DNA of 64,000 bases, from assembly GCA_963776195.1 (NCBI GenBank), contig CAVZMO010000014.1, positions 62,001 through 126,000 on the forward strand. The letters are read 5' to 3'. Positions 54,451 through 63,369 of the stretch are shown here, one piece after another (the stretch's first letter is position 1; every line of letters begins with the position of its first letter). The DNA is from CAVZMO01 sp963776195. Its GTDB lineage: Bacteria; Nitrospirota; Thermodesulfovibrionia; Thermodesulfovibrionales; SM23-35. Both the position numbers and the translations under genes were made by a program. The notes under the pieces are model-generated. The model worked only from the letters and a program-made list of their open reading frames with translations. It was not told the DNA's origin and did not search any database.

Positions 54451-56115
54451 ATGGTAATTTTAAGCATGGAGATGAGCGAGGATATAAAAGAGGTAAGGGA
54501 GATCTTTCAAACCCTTATCAAGGCAAAAAAAACCATCAGGATGTATCCCCAGAATAACCCTGTTTATCAAAAGACACTGGAAGGTGTCTATGAGAAGTTC
54601 AGAAACTTTCTTGATTATAAAGACGATTTTCCCTTAAAGATAAACCAGAACAGCATTTATTACGGATCGGAAGAGGTCTATCATCATCCTGAAAAAGAGG
54701 ATAATTTTGCGCTTTTCTTCTTTAAGGACGGTTTAAGGGAATTAACGTTCAAAAAAGGATTAACCCAATCGGAGATTGAGGAATTCCTGAAGATTATCGC
54801 CCTGGATTTTGAAAGAGAAGCAGTTGACGACGATGTTGTTACACTCTTATGGGAAAAAGACTTCCAGAACATACAGTATATTGTTGATGAGGCATTCCTT
54901 GTTGATGTCGATGAAGAAGATTATGAGACAAGGGCGGAAGAACAAATCAAAGAACAAGTGACCGATGTCAACGACCTTATGAAGGCTTACGCGGACGGAT
55001 TTATAAGAGAGGAGGTAAAGGAATTATCCATCATGCCGCTTACGGATAAGGATCTCCAGTTGCTTGTGGAGGAACTGGAAAAGGATTCTGGGGATAAAGC
55101 CGACAAGCTTGCTACTATCCTCTTTGAACTCATCTATCAGCCGGAAGACAAGGCCGAGTTGGAAGATGCTTTTACATTTGTCAAGGATACCATCAAGTAT
55201 TCGATGGCACACGGGGATATCTCTGTGGTCTTAAACGTGATGAAAAAAGCGGAAAAGATCATCGGGGATCCTCTCATGACCGATAATACAAAAAGATATA
55301 TGAAGATGCTCTCTTCATATATCGGCACGGAAGAAATCATAGCTCTTTTAAGCGATATCCTTGATAGCGGAATCGAGATAGACGGCGTCAGTTTCGGCCA
55401 GGTTGTTGAATTTCTCGATAAAAACGCTATCGAACCAATGATAAAATATCTCGGGGAACTGCAGACGGTACGTGCAAGAAAGAGCTTGATAGATGCGCTT
55501 GTTACTCTTGGCAGGAAGGATATACAAGCGATCTCAAGAGGTCTCAATGACGAGCGATGGTATGTTATCAGAAACATCATTTATATCCTCAGAAAAATCG
55601 GCGATAAAAGGGCCATCGAATATCTTTTAAAATCTGTAAGGCACGGCGATATAAGGGTAAGAAAGGAGGTAATAAAGGCCCTCGGTGAACTCGGTGGACG
55701 CGAAGTAATACAGACGCTCAGGGAATGTCTTGACGACCCCGATCCCCAGATTAGAATAGCCGCTGCAAAAGCTTTCAGTAATATAGGATCTGAAGTTGCC
55801 AAGAAAATAATCCTCGATAAGATTGCCGACAAGATGTTTAGGGATAAGGAATTTGAGGAGAAGAAAGAGTTCTATGAGGTGCTTTCCAGGTGGAAGGACG
55901 CCGATGTGTTCGATTTCCTCGTGAGGAGCTTAAAGAGGAAGACTTTCTTCGGTAGGAGCAAGAATGAGGAAAATAGGGCATGTGCGGCACTCTGTCTCGG
56001 CCTTCTTGGAAATAGAGATGCTCTTCCTCTCCTTTACAAGATGGAAAACACAAATAACAGATTGCTAAGGGACTTTTCTCATCATGCCATCAAGAAACTT
56101 GAATATGGTCAATAA
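54451..56115 (+). CDS. HEAT-repeat protein paired with an HD-GYP protein
   Basis: A 554-residue protein. The N-terminal half (about 1-330) is helical and acidic. The C-terminal third holds HEAT-like repeats, e.g. I-R-V-R-K-E-V-I-K-A-L-G-E-L-G-G near 398-415, then D-P-D-P-Q-I-R-I-A-A-A-K-A-F. The start may be ATG 54451, 54466 or 54472. It overlaps the HD-GYP gene downstream, and its N-terminal region is like that of the partner, which suggests a shared signalling complex, not two independent proteins. Function otherwise unknown. Confidence 0.85.
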   Translation: MVILSMEMSEDIKEVREIFQTLIKAKKTIRMYPQNNPVYQKTLEGVYEKFRNFLDYKDDFPLKINQNSIYYGSEEVYHHPEKEDNFALFFFKDGLRELTFKKGLTQSEIEEFLKIIALDFEREAVDDDVVTLLWEKDFQNIQYIVDEAFLVDVDEEDYETRAEEQIKEQVTDVNDLMKAYADGFIREEVKELSIMPLTDKDLQLLVEELEKDSGDKADKLATILFELIYQPEDKAELEDAFTFVKDTIKYSMAHGDISVVLNVMKKAEKIIGDPLMTDNTKRYMKMLSSYIGTEEIIALLSDILDSGIEIDGVSFGQVVEFLDKNAIEPMIKYLGELQTVRARKSLIDALVTLGRKDIQAISRGLNDERWYVIRNIIYILRKIGDKRAIEYLLKSVRHGDIRVRKEVIKALGELGGREVIQTLRECLDDPDPQIRIAAAKAFSNIGSEVAKKIILDKIADKMFRDKEFEEKKEFYEVLSRWKDADVFDFLVRSLKRKTFFGRSKNEENRACAALCLGLLGNRDALPLLYKMENTNNRLLRDFSHHAIKKLEYGQ

Positions 56116-57505
56116 GGAAGACAGGGAAATCAACAGGAACGCGCAGGATATCATCAATCAGTTGTCCGTCATCCTGCGAACCGCCAGAATCCATGATCCC
56201 GGCAATATCGCGGTTACGACAGCCATCGACAAGTTTTTGGTGCTGTTAAACCAGATGACGGACGCAGAAGAAAATATTACCCTTGAGCTTATCGGCGAAT
56301 TCTTCTATATCGACGGCGTAAGGGTGCGGTATTCCCTCGAATATCTCCTCAATTTTGACTTTTTCATCAGGGAATTGAAGAAAAGGGAGATGGGTAAAAT
56401 AATCTTCAGGAAGAAGATCAAACCCGAAGATATCCAGATATTCCTCAAAGCATTCATTGCTGCCGGTTTCGCAGAAACGCCCTTCGAAACGATTTCAGAG
56501 AGTATGGCAGAAGTGGAGGGTATTGAGATAGACGTATTAAAGAAGATAAAAGAAGGGGATAAGGATACACGAAAAGTAATAAAGAAAGTATATTACAATG
56601 CGGTCTCCTTTAATAAGGGCGTGATGACCAAGATTAAGGCGGGAGAGAAGGTCAACATCAAGAAAGCAAAGAGGATCGTCGAGTCGATGGTTGACCAGAT
56701 ACTTCAAGAAGAGAACCTCCTTTTAGGCATGACCGCCATTAAGGATTATGATGAATACACATACCATCATTCGGTGAACGTCAGCATTCTTTCCATAGCA
56801 CTCGGTCAGAGACTGGGGTTGAGCAAAAAAATACTCACAGAACTCGGGCTTGTCGCTCTTTTCCATGACATAGGGAAGATCGAGATCCCGAGCGAGGTCC
56901 TGAATAAATCAACAAATTTCACGAATGACGAATGGAATCTGATAAAGAAGCATCCCGTATGGGGGTTGAGGGCGATATTGAGGTTGAAGGGTATGGATTA
57001 TACCTCGATAAGGTCTTCGATCGTTGCATTTGAACATCATCTGAATTACAACCTTTCGGGATATCCCAAGGTAGTACAATATCCGGAGCTCGATTTCTAT
57101 TCAAGGCTCGTGAGTGTTGTGGACCAATACGATGCCATGACTTCTTCGAGAGTATATTCAAGGATCCCTCTGTCTCCGGACAAAGCTTTGAGCGTCATGA
57201 TGGAAAGAGCGGGTTCTCAGCTCGATCCCCTCTTATTTAAATTTTTTATCAATATGGTAGGCGTTTTCCCGATCGGCACGCTGGTCATGCTCGATACGAA
57301 AGAGCTTGGCCTGGTGTATGAAAGCGAAGTGGTTTTTTCTGACAGGCCAAAGGTTTTGATCATTATTGACAGCAACGGAAAGAGCGTTAGAGGCCCCATT
57401 GTAAACCTTACGGAAAAAGACGATAACGGCAGATATTACAGATCCATATTAAGGACCCTCGACCCGAACAAATACAAGATAAACCTGGCTGAGTATCTCC
57501 TGTAA
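56105..57505 (+). CDS. HD-GYP-type phosphodiesterase-like protein
   Basis: A protein of about 466 residues. The N-terminal half resembles the upstream HEAT protein's helical region. The C-terminal half has the HD-GYP set: H-H-S-V-N-V near 220, F-H-D-I-G-K near 257 and H-H-L-N-Y-N-L-S-G-Y-P near 310-325 with V-V-D-Q-Y-D-A-M-T. The G-Y-P loop is kept, with L-N-Y-N-L before it instead of the usual E-x-x-D-G. It probably hydrolyses c-di-GMP or cGAMP. The start is ATG 56105 (ATG 56084 also possible), overlapping the upstream gene. Confidence 0.88.
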   Translation: MVNKEDREINRNAQDIINQLSVILRTARIHDPGNIAVTTAIDKFLVLLNQMTDAEENITLELIGEFFYIDGVRVRYSLEYLLNFDFFIRELKKREMGKIIFRKKIKPEDIQIFLKAFIAAGFAETPFETISESMAEVEGIEIDVLKKIKEGDKDTRKVIKKVYYNAVSFNKGVMTKIKAGEKVNIKKAKRIVESMVDQILQEENLLLGMTAIKDYDEYTYHHSVNVSILSIALGQRLGLSKKILTELGLVALFHDIGKIEIPSEVLNKSTNFTNDEWNLIKKHPVWGLRAILRLKGMDYTSIRSSIVAFEHHLNYNLSGYPKVVQYPELDFYSRLVSVVDQYDAMTSSRVYSRIPLSPDKALSVMMERAGSQLDPLLFKFFINMVGVFPIGTLVMLDTKELGLVYESEVVFSDRPKVLIIIDSNGKSVRGPIVNLTEKDDNGRYYRSILRTLDPNKYKINLAEYLL

Positions 57506-57547
57506 GCCTTGTATTTTGCTCTTCCTGAGCCTCTTTCGCACTATTCC

Positions 57548-58429
57548 CTAAGAAACTATTTTTTTAAATCCTTCTTTGACTACAATACCTCTTTTATCAG
57601 CATATCCCGAAGCCATGTGATCTGTGGTGTGCATTATTGTGAACCGGCCATTTTTATTGATCAGAAGGGTCCCTGCAGCCCCTCCGAGTTTTAAAAGCCT
57701 TTTTAAAGAGAATGATGCAGCTTTATCAGGAGACATTTCCTTCATATTCATGCACATCTCTTTTGCGAGAGCGATCCTTATGATATATTCTCCCATGCCT
57801 GTGCACGACACGGCACCGAGAGAATTTTCAGCGTATATGCCCGCCCCTATGATAGGGGTATCGCCGACCCTGCCGGGAAGCATCGCGCTGATGCCGCCGG
57901 TGGACGCGCCCGCAGCAAGGTCGCCGTATCCGTCGAGGGCAACAGCACCTACCGTAGAGAAATAGCGCCTGTATAATTGCATGATGTTTTTTTCTCTCCG
58001 TGTTGTTCTCTGCAGCCTGTCCAATGCCTTTCTATCTGTCGGGGGCAGGGCGGCAATTTTTTCTGCATCGGCGATCTTTCTCGCGCTTATGTGGGTGAGC
58101 ATTACGTGGGGCAGATCCATGATAGACCGGGCTACTATGATCGGATTTCTTATGCCTTCAAGCCCTATTACCGATCCTGCGCCCAGGGATCTTCCTTCCA
58201 TGAGTGACGCATCCAGCCTTCTGACGCCGTCGAGCTGCAGGTTTCCACCCAATCCCGCGTTAAATATTCCGGAGTCCTCAAGGACCTTTACGGACTCGAT
58301 TACAGCATCGAGAGCGGTACCACCATCATATAATATTCGATAACCGGACGACAGAGATTCGAAGAGTTTCTTAAGGGCCTTTTTCCCTGGCTTTGTGGCT
58401 CCCGCTCCCCCATGAACAAGTAAGATCAT
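57548..58429 (-). CDS. Isoaspartyl peptidase / L-asparaginase 2
   Basis: A 293-residue Ntn-hydrolase of the asparaginase_2 family, which cleaves itself to expose an N-terminal Thr. The nucleophile sits in T-V-G-A-V-A-L-D near residue 165-170 and is followed by D-L-A-A-G-A-S-T-G-G. The opening L-V-H-G-G-A-G-A is also typical. It hydrolyses beta-aspartyl peptides and asparagine. The start is ATG 58429 with AAAGGG; the TTG at 58444 is less likely. Single gene, convergent with the HD-GYP gene. Confidence 0.93.
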   Translation of the reverse strand: MILLVHGGAGATKPGKKALKKLFESLSSGYRILYDGGTALDAVIESVKVLEDSGIFNAGLGGNLQLDGVRRLDASLMEGRSLGAGSVIGLEGIRNPIIVARSIMDLPHVMLTHISARKIADAEKIAALPPTDRKALDRLQRTTRREKNIMQLYRRYFSTVGAVALDGYGDLAAGASTGGISAMLPGRVGDTPIIGAGIYAENSLGAVSCTGMGEYIIRIALAKEMCMNMKEMSPDKAASFSLKRLLKLGGAAGTLLINKNGRFTIMHTTDHMASGYADKRGIVVKEGFKKIVS

Positions 58430-58444
58430 ACAGTACCCTTTCAA

Positions 58445-58729
58445 AAAGTCTTTGGCATTATTTTGTTTTATAATGCTGCATATGTCCAGCGAAAATAAAA
58501 TATGGGTTGTGAGCAGTCTCAGGTTTATCTCAATTTCTCACAGTAGTCAACACGAACGATGATTCTGAGAATTCTGAGGAGTATAAGTGGAAATTGATGC
58601 AAAGGCAGAAACGGGAACCATGCTCTTACAGCAAAAATAAAGACCTGACCCTGAGGGCTGAGGGCTGAGGGCTTATACCTCAGTTCGTCAGCGGAGATTA
58701 CTGCTCACGTTCCAGTGAAGACCCTAAAA
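58445..58729. other. Gap with dispersed repeat segments
   Basis: No gene. Segment 58537-58596 resembles 33132-33192 (shared CTCACAGTAGTC, ATGATTCTG, GGAGTA-AAG-GGAAATTG words). Segment 58631-58653 resembles 62696-62718 in inverted orientation (about 21 of 23 bases). These look like scraps of dispersed or mobile sequence. Confidence 0.5.
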
Positions 58730-58820
58730 GTGTTCGAGTCTACGCCGGAATCAGTGTTCGAGTAACTCCGGATTAGGTATTCGCATGATTCCGGAATGGG
58801 TGTTCGAGTGGGTCCGGCGC
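58730..58820. repeat. Four imperfect 22-24-base repeats, IS21-terminus-like
   Basis: Four head-to-tail units at 58730-58751, 58753-58774, 58775-58798 and 58799-58820, each of the form TGTTCGAG...TCCGGA. IS21-family ends carry several internal repeats of this kind (tgttcg and ccggaat words). No istA or istB gene is nearby, so this is a solo end or remnant. Confidence 0.6.
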
Positions 58821-58867
58821 TACCCAAAGGTTGATAATTATCAGAAGTATTGTTGAATCGAAATAAC

Positions 58868-58906
58868 AAAAAAAGGCAGGGACATCGCTGACTCTGCCTT
58901 TTTATT
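58868..58906. terminator. Bidirectional hairpin terminator
   Basis: AAAAAGGCAG and CTGCCTTTTT flank a 14-base loop, with A and T runs on both sides. It lies 39 bases past the stop of the leftward 58945-61119 gene and should end it; it can serve rightward transcripts too. Confidence 0.8.
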
Positions 58907-58944
58907 TATTACTTCAGGTTGGCCAGTTAAGACCGTGAGTCCCT

Positions 58945-61119
58945 TTAATAAATTTTAGTCAATGAACCTGTCAAAGAGCCAGGCTGTCCGCCCGAAGAAC
59001 TACAAACTGTTCCTGATCCATTAAGATTCATCGTTTTTAGATCTGCACTAAGCGTTGAGGTTATTGGCATATCCCAATTAGCACAATCTGGGTCACCGGG
59101 TTCGTCATTTGGAAGATTGAATGAAAAGATTCCATTCGTTACTGTCCCAGAAATGGTTGCTGTGAACGCTTTGATGCCTGAACAAGTCGACCCTGCCAAT
59201 TGACCAGTTAATTGATTGCCGTTTATGGCTAAATTAAATGAAGCTGAACAAGTGCCCGTTTCTCCACTTGCAGCTGAAGCTGTTACGCTGCCTTGCCAGT
59301 TCCCCACAAAATCATTTATTGAAGGTGTAGTTATCTTTATTGCTCGCCATGTTCCTAATCGTCCGTCGCTGGCGCTCCATGTGCCAGACATTGTTCTGCC
59401 ATCAGCACTCACTGTCCCGCTCGCAGTTATTATAAAAAGGTCGGTCCAAGACATGGTAATATTCAGGCCGCTGATACTGCCTGTAATTGGTTGGCCACCC
59501 GGTTTTGTCCCCGAAATGCTGTTACCTGTTTGTGCTAAAGTTATAAGTGCTGGTCCTACTTCTCCCGGCGTACCATTCGTTGTTTTATATATATTCCAAC
59601 CGCCAGTAATGTCCACTGACGGAGGTGTACTTCCTCCACTGCCTTTTCCATTGAGCTTCACATTAGTAATTTGTTTCTTCGGGTCATTAGAAGAAATACT
59701 CATCATTGCAGTTTCACTGCCTGTTGATGTGGGACTAAATGTGACACTGATAGCACACGAACTACCTTTTGCTACTACTGTGCAGTTATTTGTCTGACTA
59801 AAGTCAACTGCATTTGTACCTTCAAATGCTATCGCATTTACTGTAAGGTCTGATATGCCGGTATTTTTAATCGTCACTATTTTAGGAGCAGACGTAGAGC
59901 CCACTGCTACAGAACCAAAGCTAACTGATTTAGGAGAAACGGTGATCTTCGGCGGAAGAGACTGCCCTAAGAGTTTCACATTAATGGTTGGTTTCTTAGG
60001 GTCATTGGATGAAATACTCATAATCGCACTTTTCTTAACAAACGGAGGAAAGGGTTCCAATGTTACAGTGATAGGGCATGAACTCTTTGCAGGTACTATT
60101 GAGCAGTTATTCGATTCAATGAACTCCAACTGATTTGCACCTGAAATAGTCATCGAATTTATGATTAGATCTCCTTTGCCTGTATTTTTGACGGTCACTG
60201 TCCTGGGATTTGATGTACCTCCAGCCTTTACAGAACCTAAATTGACTGACATTGGGCTGACAGATATTTTGGGGGTAAGAATCGCTCCGCAGTTGTTATC
60301 AGCGACAGTTATCCAATTCTCAATGTATGAGATGAGTTGCGCTTCGAAGCCCACCCATTGATGATCTGATCCCACTTGCATAAATTGTGCATAAGAGCAG
60401 CCACTGTATGCGCTCTTGCGGGCAATCGCGTTTACACCAACCACGTCGGAATTGTCCAGCGAGCCATACAGGTCCAGCACTGGGACAGTGACACCCGTAA
60501 GGGAGGTCGGGGTGTCCAAAACGCTCGCGACAGCATCTCTTCCCATGCCGATACCGGCAAAGGCGACAATGGGGATAGATCCTGCCGAACCATAATGCAT
60601 ATAGGCGCTGCCCATTCGTGATCCTAAACTAAAGCCTATCAGCACCGCTTTGCCGATACCGAGCGATTTGAGTTCATCGGTCGCGGAACGAATGCGTGCG
60701 TAGAGTTCCGGGAAGACGTAGTTGGCGCCGGTGCTCGCATCAAATTGGAAGTTTGAATAATTGTAAGGATCAGCCGGCACAGGCAGTGGGGGTGGGAATT
60801 TGGGTACCGGCGTATCGATCGATAGTGTGGTGTAACCGACTGCGTTAAGAGCGAGCCTCAATGGGAGAATAACATGTCCATCGTACAGACTCTCACCACG
60901 CCCGTGTAGCAGAATGACGCCAACAGTCGGATATCCCGCACCTTGCCGGAGTACAGATGAAAAGCTATCGCTGCCTCCATTAGTGACTGAATTCAATGTG
61001 AGGGGAGTATCTCCGACAGAAGGTGCCCCGAGGTTGTAGCTGTAGGCGAAGGCCTGAGACAAAACGGGAAGCAAGCATATCGCCACAATCAAACAAAGTA
61101 TTGCAACATTTGATTTCAT
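58945..61119 (-). CDS. Secreted alpha/beta hydrolase with ASH-type repeats
   Basis: A 724-residue exported protein. After a signal peptide (ending near Q-A-F-A) comes a hydrolase domain with V-I-L-L-H-G-R-G-E-S near 70, nucleophile elbow I-G-F-S-L-G-S near 160 and likely His in G-S-D-H-Q-W-V. Two choice-of-anchor-D (ASH) repeats follow from about 280 and 390, each starting S-V-S-P-x-S-V with a C-x-x-x-x-x-x-x-C pair. Two beta-rich lipocalin-like domains end the protein. The start is ATG 61119 with AAAGGAGGAG. The substrate is unknown; a cell-surface esterase is plausible. Confidence 0.85.
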   Translation of the reverse strand: MKSNVAILCLIVAICLLPVLSQAFAYSYNLGAPSVGDTPLTLNSVTNGGSDSFSSVLRQGAGYPTVGVILLHGRGESLYDGHVILPLRLALNAVGYTTLSIDTPVPKFPPPLPVPADPYNYSNFQFDASTGANYVFPELYARIRSATDELKSLGIGKAVLIGFSLGSRMGSAYMHYGSAGSIPIVAFAGIGMGRDAVASVLDTPTSLTGVTVPVLDLYGSLDNSDVVGVNAIARKSAYSGCSYAQFMQVGSDHQWVGFEAQLISYIENWITVADNNCGAILTPKISVSPMSVNLGSVKAGGTSNPRTVTVKNTGKGDLIINSMTISGANQLEFIESNNCSIVPAKSSCPITVTLEPFPPFVKKSAIMSISSNDPKKPTINVKLLGQSLPPKITVSPKSVSFGSVAVGSTSAPKIVTIKNTGISDLTVNAIAFEGTNAVDFSQTNNCTVVAKGSSCAISVTFSPTSTGSETAMMSISSNDPKKQITNVKLNGKGSGGSTPPSVDITGGWNIYKTTNGTPGEVGPALITLAQTGNSISGTKPGGQPITGSISGLNITMSWTDLFIITASGTVSADGRTMSGTWSASDGRLGTWRAIKITTPSINDFVGNWQGSVTASAASGETGTCSASFNLAINGNQLTGQLAGSTCSGIKAFTATISGTVTNGIFSFNLPNDEPGDPDCANWDMPITSTLSADLKTMNLNGSGTVCSSSGGQPGSLTGSLTKIY

Positions 61120-61372
61120 ATCTCCTCCTTTCTGCGTTTCATTATTCCATTTCCCAGAATCCTTCATGGCCAACGCAGCCGCCCTCACCCGCCCATTTCC
61201 ACGCCCTCCGCACGGGGAAATTGGCTCCCGATCATTAGAGATGCAGTCCGTTTCCCTCTATGTGAACCGGTGTCGACCAAGAAGAGACCGTCCATGCAAC
61301 ACTACCAGGAAAAACTGTTGCCTATCGGCACATCAAAAGAACCTGCAGAGTACACCCCAAATTAAGGTTTAG

Positions 61373-61747
61373 TTACTTAACTTTGAGTTCTGACAAGATG
61401 ATTTTTTCTCCAAGTAAATCTCCACAGGCATGCCGATATTCATGCACCAAAACATCTAAATCTGCATCTTCAGATAGAAGAATCATATTCAATGTGGGCA
61501 AATAAAGACCTTTAGTTTCCGTTCCATCAACCATTTTCACTTTTTCAACATGTACCACGTTAGGTTTTTTCTTCTGACAATCAGGGTAGTATCTTCTCAC
61601 GAGCTGGAATACCAAATCTTCATCAACTTCCTGACATGCACAGAAAAGAAAAACACATATAAGTAGACAGGTTATGAGTTTTCCTATTTTTAGGATATAG
61701 TGGAAATAGGTATAATGATCAACGCAAGAATAATACTCGTACCTCAT
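61373..61747 (-). CDS. Small HEXXH lipoprotein behind tandem GEMM elements
   Basis: A 124-residue protein. An N-terminal hydrophobic stretch L-I-T-C-L-L-I-C-V-F-L-F-C-A-C ends in a lipobox-like cysteine, then a soluble domain with the zinc-peptidase motif H-E-Y-R-H near residue 108 (HExxH) followed by A-C-G-D. This fits a small membrane-anchored metallopeptidase, much shorter than usual, or an inactive relative. The start is ATG 61747; an upstream frame to 61846 runs through the riboswitch and is rejected. Two GEMM candidates precede it. Confidence 0.8.
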   Translation of the reverse strand: MRYEYYSCVDHYTYFHYILKIGKLITCLLICVFLFCACQEVDEDLVFQLVRRYYPDCQKKKPNVVHVEKVKMVDGTETKGLYLPTLNMILLSEDADLDVLVHEYRHACGDLLGEKIILSELKVK

Positions 61748-61757
61748 TTTCCCCCCG

Positions 61758-61868
61758 AATAAGAAAGCCGAACTAACCAAAGGTTTTTTCCTTCGGTAGC
61801 TCGGCTTTCTTACATAAAGACCCGTTGCTTTCCGTCCCCTCTTCACAGAGAGGGTGGCTTTATCGGGA
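61758..61868 (-). ncRNA. GEMM-I-type riboswitch A (proximal)
   Basis: On the minus strand, CCCGATAAAGCC, GGGGACGGAAAGCAACGGGTCT and a long P3 stem AGAAAGCCGAGCTACCGAAGG pairing with CCTTTGGTTAGTTCGGCTTTCT match the GEMM-I fold, which senses c-di-GMP or 3',3'-cGAMP. It ends just upstream of the 61747 start. The base at the ligand-contact position, by my alignment, reads A and not G, which is the GEMM-Ib (cGAMP) type; this is uncertain. Confidence 0.82.
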
Positions 61869-61937
61869 AAAATTAAAAAGTAATGATAATTGATTTAATT
61901 CTTCAAAATATAGAAAATTCCCCCTATGACAACTGAA

Positions 61938-62047
61938 TAAAAAAAGCCGAGTTACCAAAGGTTCTTCCTTCGGCAGCTCGGCCATCTTTTTCTAAAAGAC
62001 CCGCCGCTTTCCGCCCCCTCCTCACGAAAGGTTCAGCTTTATCGGGA
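61938..62047 (-). ncRNA. GEMM-I-type riboswitch B (distal, with terminator)
   Basis: A second copy about 70 bases upstream of A: CCCGATAAAGC, GGGGGCGGAAAGCGGCGGGTCT and P3 stem CCGAGCTGCCGAAGG / CCTTTGGTAACTCGG. It is followed by seven T, so the P3 stem can serve as an intrinsic terminator. It lies in tandem with A, both ahead of the HEXXH lipoprotein gene. Confidence 0.82.
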
Positions 62048-62466
62048 AATATCTATTTAAGAAATGATATGTTTAATCGAAAATACCTGGGAAGCATCCC
62101 CTGTTTCACGGATGGCATTTTTTAACATAAGAATGTCTTATTTGTAAATACAGAAAAGGTTGTAATTTTGTGCAAAATAAGTTTTAAATATGTTTTAAAA
62201 CTAAAGTTTGATATAAAGATTATGACAAAGATATATGATGGCCAAAATTCAACAAGGAATATCGTTTGAAGTACGCGCAGTCAATTGTATTTTTGAAACG
62301 TGCCTTTGATTCGGAAATCTTTAAAGCCCAACGAAGTTTGAAAATCCACACTTCCATGTGAACGGTTGATCTGTTCGGAGACTCCAAGAGGCGAGGAGTT
62401 CAGGAAGAAACGTTGTGGCCTTGCTGTTAATGTGGCTTCGTGCATCTTTCACCCCGAAGGGAATAA
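62048..62466. other. Gap with no gene recognised
   Basis: About 420 bases between the riboswitch pair and the DUF72 fragment. It is AT-rich at first and should contain the promoter of the leftward riboswitch transcript; I could not choose a clear -35/-10 pair. Nothing else is evident. Confidence 0.35.
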
Positions 62467-62691
62467 TTACTCTCCAACCATCTCCTTCAACCTCAAAGCA
62501 TTCTTCATCGCAAAACCGCCATGGCAGTTGTTAAACATGACGTGCACCTCCTTTGCCCTTTTATCAATACTCTGGATAGTAGGTACAAATTCTTTTAAGT
62601 CTCCCTCAGAATAAAGATATGCATACCTTAAAGATGTCTCGATGCCCTTCTTAAGCCAGTTCTCCTTGTTTCTGCCGTGGAAGCGGAAATG
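62467..62691 (-). pseudogene. DUF72 protein, C-terminal fragment
   Basis: A 74-residue frame on the minus strand encoding the C-terminus of a DUF72 protein: F-R-F-H-G-R-N, R-Y-A-Y-L-Y-S-E-G-D-L-K-E-F-V, then F-N-N-C-H-G-G-F-A-M-K-N-A. A full-length member has about 240-300 residues; the N-terminal part is lost at a junction with a dispersed repeat (62696-62718). A stop at 62467 ends it normally. Confidence 0.85.
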
Positions 62692-63192
62692 GATACAGGG
62701 TCAGGTCTTTAATCTTGCGATCAAGGGCGACGTAGGGACACTCCATATTATTTCGGCCTCTTTGGCGGACCACCACGAAATGGTAGCGAGGCAATGTTTC
62801 GACTGCAAATCAACATCTTTGGCAGAATGTCCTCAGTGTGGACTATCAGGTGCAAATAATCAATAAACATTCCCTTGACGGCAACACGCTCTTGTCTTTA
62901 AGGTTGCTTGACAGAGTTGCTTTCCGTGTAAACTCAAACAATTGCAGTAATTAACCTCTTTGGATTCATCCCGAAAATAAGATAAATCCGGTCATTATTT
63001 TATACACCAATGCTCATTACCTTGACTTGTTTTAATTTCCATGATAAGTAGTAATTAGGGAAGGTGGCAGGAATCTTCCTAACCCAAAGAGACAGATAAT
63101 AGGGTATCTCAAGAGAGAAGGAGGTGTAGTATAAAATATTAAAAATCAGTTCATAGAAAAAAGGTTGTGATTCTAAAAAAGGGGGTATAGAC
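62692..63192. other. Gap with a repeat and no clear gene
   Basis: Starts with the 23-base repeat at 62696-62718, shared inverted with 58631-58653. A 74-codon plus-strand frame at 62642-62866 is not supported by any family or ribosome site. Nothing else is recognised until the small gene at 63193. Confidence 0.35.
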
Positions 63193-63369
63193 ATGAACTT
63201 AGAACTAACGGACAAACAAAAAGATATGCTTGTAGCAGTACTTAAGGACTATATACCAGAACTCAGGGGTGAGATTGCTTCGGGCGTTAAACACGATCTG
63301 AAACAGGAACTGAAGGATGAAGAGGCGACATTAAAAGAAATACTCGATAAATTGAAGGTGCTGAAATAA
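63193..63369 (+). CDS. Small 58-residue charged protein
   Basis: A 58-residue helical protein with the pattern L-T-D-K-Q-K-D-M-L-V-A-V-L-K-D-Y at the start and E-E-A-T-L-K-E-I-L-D-K-L-K-V-L at the end. The layout is like small conserved proteins of unknown role in anaerobes. The start ATG 63193 is preceded by GGGGG. It is below the length cut of many gene callers. Its role is unknown. Confidence 0.6.
   Translation: MNLELTDKQKDMLVAVLKDYIPELRGEIASGVKHDLKQELKDEEATLKEILDKLKVLK

Noticed and set aside
61748..61846. N-terminal extension of the HEXXH lipoprotein gene
   Set aside because: This stretch is the 3' part of the riboswitch; the signal-like segment begins after ATG 61747.
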